Of a DNA stretch of 37,664 bases, positions 33,445-37,664 are shown one piece after another. Within the stretch, counting starts at the first letter, position 1. Every line of letters begins with the position of its first letter. The notes beneath the pieces are model-generated. The model did no database searches, was not told the DNA's origin, and saw only the letters and a list, made by a program, of their open reading frames with translations. The position numbers and the translations under genes are program-made. Source of the DNA: Prorocentrum cordatum (taxonomy: Eukaryota > Sar > Dinophyceae > Prorocentrales > Prorocentraceae). The stretch spans positions 1-37,664 of the forward strand of contig CAUYUJ010001401.1 in the NCBI GenBank assembly GCA_963575745.1, in the 5' to 3' direction.

Positions 33445-34080
33445 TTATAATTTCTCCTCCGGGGCTTTCAGGTTTACCAACAAGTTACAAACGTGAACCG
33501 CAGACTTGTCGTGTACACCCTGAGCGGCAAGAAAATCCGTAGCTCGGTCGCGAAAAGTCACACACGCGGTCTCATCGTGGAGTCCCCTCGAGAGTTCATC
33601 CATCGCAAACCAATTATCCATCGTCGTCAGGTGTCCGAACGAAGTGGGGTTAGCGCATGGGCGGGGAACCTTTAGCCTTTTGTTTTGCGCCTTGCGCTGT
33701 TGCTTTCTGGTAGCTTTGGCCCAATTGCATACTGAACAATATGGGTTCTTGGGAGTATGAGTCAGAAGGTGCGGCAGGGGAGCTGCGGCCTTTCTGAGCC
33801 GCTCGGCAAGGGTATCCGACACCTCGACCTCCGCATCGTCTGGGTCTACGTCTGGCGGTGCGTCGACGTCGACCAAGTCGACACCGTCAGCGTCTCCAAC
33901 TTCACCCTCCTCGGGTCCTGGGGCCGCGTTGCACGCACTGGAGTCCAGTCCTTGGTTTATGTCGTAAGGGAGGTATCCCGAAACTCCGTGCCCATAAGGG
34001 CACCTGTATGCGGCAGCGCAGGCCTCGGCTTTGCCGGGCTGCTCGTCGCACTGACCGACGGCTTGACCGTGGTCGGGCAA
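33445..34080 (-). pseudogene. Copia integrase, zinc-binding and first catalytic part
   Basis: 211 residues. An acidic N-terminal region (residues 55-90, rich in Asp/Glu) precedes LPHLLTHTPKNPYCSVCNWA, giving His104, His108, Cys115 and Cys118 as an HHCC zinc site. FGHLTTMDNWF holds the likely first catalytic Asp, and VTFRDRATDFLAAQ matches the D-R-x-T block. It ends at an in-frame TAA (33445-33447). The frame is shared with the protease ORF at 34258-35493. Confidence 0.75.
34018..34042 (-). repeat. Nested mini-hairpin, core CGGC-TTT-GCCG
   Basis: Core 34026-34036, then GCC/GGC after a bulged T, then GCA/TGC after a bulged G. Both bulges on the same side. Read as Pro-Gly-Lys-Ala-Glu. Confidence 0.85.
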
Positions 34081-34832
34081 AATTGAAAGACTTCTGGAAG
34101 CAGTGATGCCGGTCGGCGTCCGATTCCAACCGCTTTCACTAGCTTGTCGAAACGAATAGTAGAAGTAGGTGATGGTGTCCGCAGAGTCTATTGAAGATGG
34201 AAAACCGGCGCGATCTCAGTCGGCCGTCCATCAGCGTAGCTGTGGGTACCAATCAACTCATGTGTATGCAAGTCTATGGTTACGCGAGTCTGGACAGCAT
34301 GGGGCGGAGGGCCACCCGCCGATTTCCACATTGCCCAGGAATGCCTTGGCGCCTGGCGCCACGCAACACCACCGCTCGGGGGTTTCACCCCCGCCGGCGG
34401 CAACCGCGCACATCCACTGACCCAGCGCCTCTTTGCCTGATAGGGTCAAGTATGGTATCTTGCCCTCAACGGCCAGGACCACTCTTTGGCCATTGGGTAA
34501 TAACAAATAGGGTCTTTGGCCTGCTGGCCAAAAGAAGCTGAAGCCGTGATCCATGCACCGCTCTCCTACCGAAATCACGCACGGGGTCTCCGGCATGACT
34601 AAAGCATTAAAACTACCACCCTTAAATTTGGGACATGCGATGCGAACTGAACCGAGGGCCTTTGATTCTCCCCCAGCAGTATTCAGAGTGATCGATTGCG
34701 GAAGCTTTCGAATCAATCTCATTGCACCTGCACTTCTAATGTATTTCTCCGCTATGCGGTTGTACCCACACCCAGTATCAATAATGAAGCTCAGCGCGCC
34801 AAGATACGCAGCGGCTTTGTCTGTGCATCCAG

Positions 34833-34848
34833 CAGCGGCTGCGCCGTG
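34833..34848 (-). repeat. Mini-hairpin, core CGGC-TGC-GCCG
   Basis: Core 34836-34846 with weak extension (G-T, bulged A, C-G). A degenerate relative, CGGC-TTT-GTCT, lies 24 bases to the left (34812-34822). Read as His-Gly-Ala-Ala-Ala, 16 residues before the protease DTG. Confidence 0.6.
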
Positions 34849-35419
34849 TGGGCCCTCTTCCCCCTCCTCAGTTCTCAACCAAAAATGCCAGACATCATCT
34901 TGCAGGTCCGACGCTCTGATCAGAGCTTCCGCAGCAGACGCCCTCGACTGAGTAGATATCTGTCTGCGTATTTCTCCCGGGAAATTCCATCTATCTTTGC
35001 TACTCGAAGGCAACTCTTTCAAGTCGTGGCGACGCGCCTTCCTCCAAGTGATAGTGGGCTCCTTAGTAGAGGGGTGAAAACGGACACGGAGATTGCGCCT
35101 ATCGTTGTTCCGATGTCGGATGCAACTCTTACTAGGGGGGACGCACCAGCTCTTCTTGATAGCGCCCCGAGAAAGAGGGTACAGGAAATTCGCAAGGACA
35201 TTGACGAGAATCTCGACCTGTTTCCTGCTTCCCTGGTGAGACTCACCGCCGGAAGGATTCCAGTAGTCTGCTCCGCCGGCATCGGCAACAGCTTTCAAAA
35301 ACTTAGGGCTGGTCTGTTTCTGCCCTGGGAGGCCCCGAAACAACGGAGCAGGGCGCGCTATGGCACCCAAGCTGACATGGTCAGTGGGTCTCTTCTGACC
35401 CCCCCGCTTTCCGTTTGAC

Positions 35420-35445
35420 CGACGCGGGCTTCGCCACATCCGTCG
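35420..35445 (-). repeat. Degenerate mini-hairpin with GGC-TTC-GCC centre
   Basis: Outer CGACG/CGTCG and inner GGC/GCC, with unequal unpaired segments between. Confidence 0.5.
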
Positions 35446-35500
35446 AGCAAGGAAGATAAGAAAGAAGACCCTTAACAAAATTATATGCATCATTCCTCCA

Positions 35501-35525
35501 GCACTGGCGGCTGAGCCGCCAGTGC
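35501..35525 (-). repeat. Perfect 11-bp-arm palindrome with TGA centre
   Basis: Arms GCACTGGCGGC/GCCGCCAGTGC around TGA, no bulge. Core 35508-35518. It lies between the gag stop (35619) and the first ATG of the protease segment (35493), an unusual spot where the other members are inside domains' linkers. Confidence 0.9.
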
Positions 35526-35618
35526 GGAGCCATTGTCACGGATGACCGTCCGTGGTCTGGGCAAACCAGCACTCCTTGCCACGCAAGCACTAGCCCGTCT
35601 CTTTGAAGGAGCGACAGA

Positions 35619-37103
35619 TCATGTCTTTGCCTTTGCCTTTGCCTGTATTATTGTCCCCATCCTTTTACGTTTGTCGGAGTTACTACTGGAGGCCCTCGAG
35701 CCACTGTTATCCCCCGTCGATGAGACATTGGCAGCGGCGGCATTGGCTAGTTTAGCTGTGCGCTCGTATCCCAAAGATTGTCCCGCGCCAAGCTTCGATT
35801 TCTCCCACTTGTCGCGCTTGAGCTTCTCAGCGTCGGTCAACCCTCTGTGGGCCTTATTGCAACCGTCGGCTGGTCCTCGACAATTCTTGGGATCTCGGGG
35901 CCACGCGTAGCATGGAATATTGCTCTCTTTCCCACGCGATTGGTTGGATTGACTCCTGTTTTTCTGTTGCGCTCCTTTTCCACGTCCGCCCATCGGGGTC
36001 TGAGATCGACTCTGCCCCTTTCGGCCTCGGTCCGTAGATCTCCCTCTGGGATTCCTATCCTGGGCAGGAGCGGCACTAGACTTCTTTCCTGTACTCGGCT
36101 GAGCCGGTGCGGCATTATTGGGCTTCTTACGATTAAAAGGACAACCGTTCCCCGCATATGGGCAAGTTTCGCCCTTACGCACGTACTTACACGTCGGCTC
36201 GCCCTTAGTCAATCCGCTTTTCATGACATCAGTGGGTTTCCCCAGTTTAGCTGCCACTTCTGCCGGAGCGGCTTTGCCGCCGGCATTCCTTCGGTCGTCA
36301 TTACCCCCGCCTCCGCCTAAGCTAGCCTGCCGAGCACGTTGATTCAAGGTACTCTCACGCACGCTGATGTTCCATTCTTTTTCTCGCAACATCATTTCTT
36401 CAATCTGCTCCATCAGCCATTCGTAAGTCTTCACGCCATGTCCCATTTTATCCTTTGACATGTCGTAGAGTCGGCATACGAAATTCAATTTGCTAGGCTT
36501 TCCGCATTGCTCAATGAAGTGTGCATGAATCGAGGCTCTCATTTCATCAGACGGAGGTCGGGCGCCGTAGAGCTGTTGGTATACGTCTGTCCATTCATTA
36601 TAGAAATGATACAGGTCAGCATCTGGCTTGTGGGGGTCAATAACAACTTTTAAGATAGCACTCGAAATGCGATGATGACCCAAATCCGACCTAACAGAAC
36701 ACCAATGGCAAATGGCTCGTACCATCTCGCGTCCAGTTAAGAGCCTTCCCTCATTCTGGGCGCTGTATTCCATCCGAGTGATCTGCTGGAGGAAATGAAT
36801 GTGGTGACCAGGCTGGCTGCGATTCCTTTGCATTTTACTGAATTTCTCAATCAGATTTGTGGCAACCATGAGATCGAGACGCTGAAAGCGCCCTGCATCT
36901 TTCAGCTGCACATCGTCCACAGCTGGGTTCATAGCTTCCGTGATCCAGTGCTGCGCTGCCTGGCTTTCAGGCGACGATCCAGCGATCGCACGGACCGCAT
37001 GCATTTGCCACTCGTATGTTTGTAACATCGGGGATGTCCAGCAAGTCAATCTTCTGATTGTTACCAACCTGCCTCCATCGGTCCAACGGCGCGCTTTCAT
37101 CAA
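35619..37103 (-). CDS. Copia Gag with CCCH-type zinc fingers
   Basis: A 494-residue frame, the longest intact piece. Residues 25-260 form a helical capsid-like region (MEQIEEMMLREKEWNISVRE and others). After a Gly-rich linker, TCKYVRKGETCPYAGNGCPF has Cys305, Cys314 and Cys321; the expected fourth ligand is not obvious. A second finger, PCYAWPRDPKNCRGPADGC followed by NKAH, has Cys398, Cys408, Cys415 and His419, a CCCH arrangement. Copia Gag usually has a CCHC knuckle. Between the fingers and at the end are basic SR/RG stretches. The N-terminus is shared with a shifted frame upstream (see 36967-37657). It stops at 35619, so the protease needs a frameshift or a separate start. Confidence 0.75.
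   Translation of the reverse strand: MMKARRWTDGGRLVTIRRLTCWTSPMLQTYEWQMHAVRAIAGSSPESQAAQHWITEAMNPAVDDVQLKDAGRFQRLDLMVATNLIEKFSKMQRNRSQPGHHIHFLQQITRMEYSAQNEGRLLTGREMVRAICHWCSVRSDLGHHRISSAILKVVIDPHKPDADLYHFYNEWTDVYQQLYGARPPSDEMRASIHAHFIEQCGKPSKLNFVCRLYDMSKDKMGHGVKTYEWLMEQIEEMMLREKEWNISVRESTLNQRARQASLGGGGGNDDRRNAGGKAAPAEVAAKLGKPTDVMKSGLTKGEPTCKYVRKGETCPYAGNGCPFNRKKPNNAAPAQPSTGKKSSAAPAQDRNPRGRSTDRGRKGQSRSQTPMGGRGKGAQQKNRSQSNQSRGKESNIPCYAWPRDPKNCRGPADGCNKAHRGLTDAEKLKRDKWEKSKLGAGQSLGYERTAKLANAAAANVSSTGDNSGSRASSSNSDKRKRMGTIIQAKAKAKT
36089..36112 (-). repeat. Mini-hairpin, canonical form
   Basis: Core CGGC-TGA-GCCG at 36096-36106, one bulged T, outer CTGTAC/GTGCGG with two G-T pairs. Read as Pro-Ala-Gln-Pro between the two Gag fingers. 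Confidence 0.85.
36261..36285 (-). repeat. Mini-hairpin with 6-bp outer stem
   Basis: Core CGGC-TTT-GCCG at 36269-36279, unpaired AG, outer TGCCGG/CCGGCA. Read as Gly-Gly-Lys-Ala-Ala just before the first Gag finger. Confidence 0.85.
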
Positions 37104-37657
37104 TAACTACTGGATCCTGCGGTCCGCCAAGGCCCTGAGGCCCCCCACGACCGCCTCCACCATCCGAGGGTCCCGAACCCCCCGGACTTCCTGGGGGCGA
37201 TTTATATGGTCGTTTACCGTGGTCATCGTCGCGCGTCGACATGATCTCGGCATTCGGAGCGTCACTCTTGTCGCCCCCCTTCTCCGCCCTGTCCTGCCTC
37301 GCCCGACGACTTAGTCGCCGTCGGCCCCACAGGGCCATCCTTAGAGGAAGGGCGGTCATTGACAAGAATGTTATCGTCACTTGACCCTGCCAATTTTATG
37401 CGAATTGGAAATCCAATCTCAGGGGTGCTCGGCTTAGCCGGACCCTCTAGGGCAGGACCGGGAACAGTAAAGTTGTGGCGCAACAACGGCCTCACAGGAG
37501 TTTCTGGTGAAAGCAACGGCAAGTCAAATGAACTCGAGGTGAATCCTTTTCCTGGTTTACTTTCTGTATACGGAGTCGGATTCGTGATGATAGCTTTAAG
37601 CCTCATCATTCCTTTCTCTAACTCAGCTGCGTCCGCCGTTGCCTCTTCTTCTCGCAC
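36967..37657 (-). CDS. N-terminal Gag region, frame-shifted, cut by window edge
   Basis: Read as 37657-37262 (DAAELEKGMMRLKAIITNPT, then SSSFDLPLLSPETPVRPLLR) followed by 37380-36967 in another frame (KRPYKSPPGSPGGSGPSDGG, then PLDRWRQVGNNQKIDLLDIP). The Gag frame at 37103 takes over after DIPDV. It is Pro/Ser/Gly-rich and disordered-looking apart from a short helix near the start. Two mini-hairpins (37303-37324, 37423-37445) are in it. The true start is outside the window. Confidence 0.5.
37303..37324 (-). repeat. Mini-hairpin, CGAC-TTA-GTCG
   Basis: Inner CGAC/GTCG, outer CCGA/TCGG, with CCG unpaired on the right instead of the left. It is near a presumed frame change. Read as Ala-Thr-Lys-Ser-Ser. 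Confidence 0.65.
37423..37445 (-). repeat. Mini-hairpin, core CGGC-TTA-GCCG
   Basis: Core 37430-37440, bulged T, C/G pair, bulged G, then GGGT/ACCC. The TAA loop on the coding strand is read out of phase as Pro-Ala-Lys-Pro. Confidence 0.8.
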
Positions 37658-37664
37658 GTTGGCG

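Larger units (their letters stand above)
34258..35493 (-). pseudogene. Copia protease-containing segment
   Basis: 411 residues. SFIIDTGCGYNRI places D-T-G at 239-241, the retropepsin active site, followed about 50 residues later by ALVMPETPCVISVGERCM and then FFWPAGQRPYLLLPNG, a normal layout for dinoflagellate copia proteases. The first 15 residues are very hydrophobic (MMHIILLRVFFLIFL) and may be an artefact of reading into the palindrome region. The ORF stays open upstream through the palindrome at 35501. It ends in a TGA at 34258; the reading then moves to other frames (HELIGTHSYADGRPTEIAP near 34.2 kb). Confidence 0.75.
27478..37664 (-). mobile_element. Ty1/copia-type LTR retrotransposon, 5' end outside window
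   Basis: Read on the minus strand the order is gag with CCCH fingers, aspartic protease (DTG), integrase (HHCC zinc-binding, then A-E-R), reverse transcriptase (YVDD), RNase H, then an extra ORF3. Protease-integrase-RT-RNase H is the copia order, as opposed to gypsy. At least five frameshifts and four in-frame stops make it non-autonomous. Gag, protease-integrase, RT-RNase H and ORF3 each keep one frame over long distances, so decay is recent to moderate. No LTR, primer-binding site or polypurine tract could be fixed. The minus-strand tract at 11.2-23.4 kb may or may not belong to it. Confidence 0.85.

Noticed and set aside
28279-33447. Stop-codon reassignment: in-frame TAA at 28279, 29825 and 33445 inside otherwise continuous copia frames
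   Set aside because: The residues expected at the three sites differ, TGA and TAG stops also interrupt frames, and frameshifts are present. Ordinary decay explains it better.
11196-37445. Mini-hairpins as bacterial-type terminators
   Set aside because: No T-tract follows, they occur inside frames, and the genome is eukaryotic.
11196-37445. CRISPR array
   Set aside because: Spacing between hairpins is irregular (30 bases to several kb) and the cores are shorter than any CRISPR repeat.

Overview
The window looks like dinoflagellate nuclear DNA. Three things point there. A copy of the trans-spliced leader, two bases off the standard 22-nt form, sits at 2512-2533. A Ty1/copia element (27.5-37.66 kb, minus strand) has the pol signatures I associate with dinoflagellate copias, plus a third ORF carrying a PCTGGSPW motif. 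The rest is dominated by microsatellites, minisatellites and small inverted-repeat elements. I cannot name the species.

Layout. 1-3.8 kb: kilobase-scale (TCC)n, (TTC)n and (ATC)n tracts, interrupted by GC-rich islands; one island is a spliced-leader-tagged retrocopy. 3.9-8.8 kb: repeats, four or five MITE-like elements (two with clear target-site duplications) and a 105-bp tandem array. 9.13-10.16 kb: a plus-strand Cys/His-rich ORF I cannot name. 10.2-10.7 kb: a 64-bp tandem array. 11.2-23.4 kb, minus strand: a run of open segments, many in one shared frame, that reads like one very long decayed polyprotein with an SGNH-hydrolase-like module, an ADP-ribosyltransferase-like module (HGT motif) and a Tpt1/KptA RNA 2'-phosphotransferase-like module. 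It is split at 18.0-20.0 kb by a CAGCCT array and a 73-bp array. 23.4-27.4 kb: spacer with several low-complexity repeats. 27.5-37.66 kb, minus strand: the copia element, 5' end outside the window, in the order gag, protease, integrase, reverse transcriptase, RNase H, ORF3. It has several frameshifts and in-frame stops and is almost certainly dead.

The most unusual signal is a family of tiny hairpins through both minus-strand coding tracts. The core, on the plus strand, is CGGC-TNN-GCCG. I find 25 exact cores between 11.2 and 37.5 kb and none in 1-11.19 kb, in 22.7-27.5 kb or in the satellite arrays. All 25 have the same orientation relative to the coding strand, so the loop always ends in A on the mRNA strand. 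Most are wrapped in an outer stem of 4-7 bp whose sequence differs at every site, usually with 1-3 unpaired bases on one side only. Twenty-four of the 25 lie in open reading frames, mostly in linkers, and the stop-containing loop TAA is used only where it is not read as a codon. They resemble an insertional, frame-tolerated palindromic element, comparable in concept to Rickettsia palindromic elements. I do not recognise the family.

Limits: I had no database search, alignment or folding tool. Domain names come from motifs read by eye. Frameshifts are inferred from continuity of recognisable motifs.
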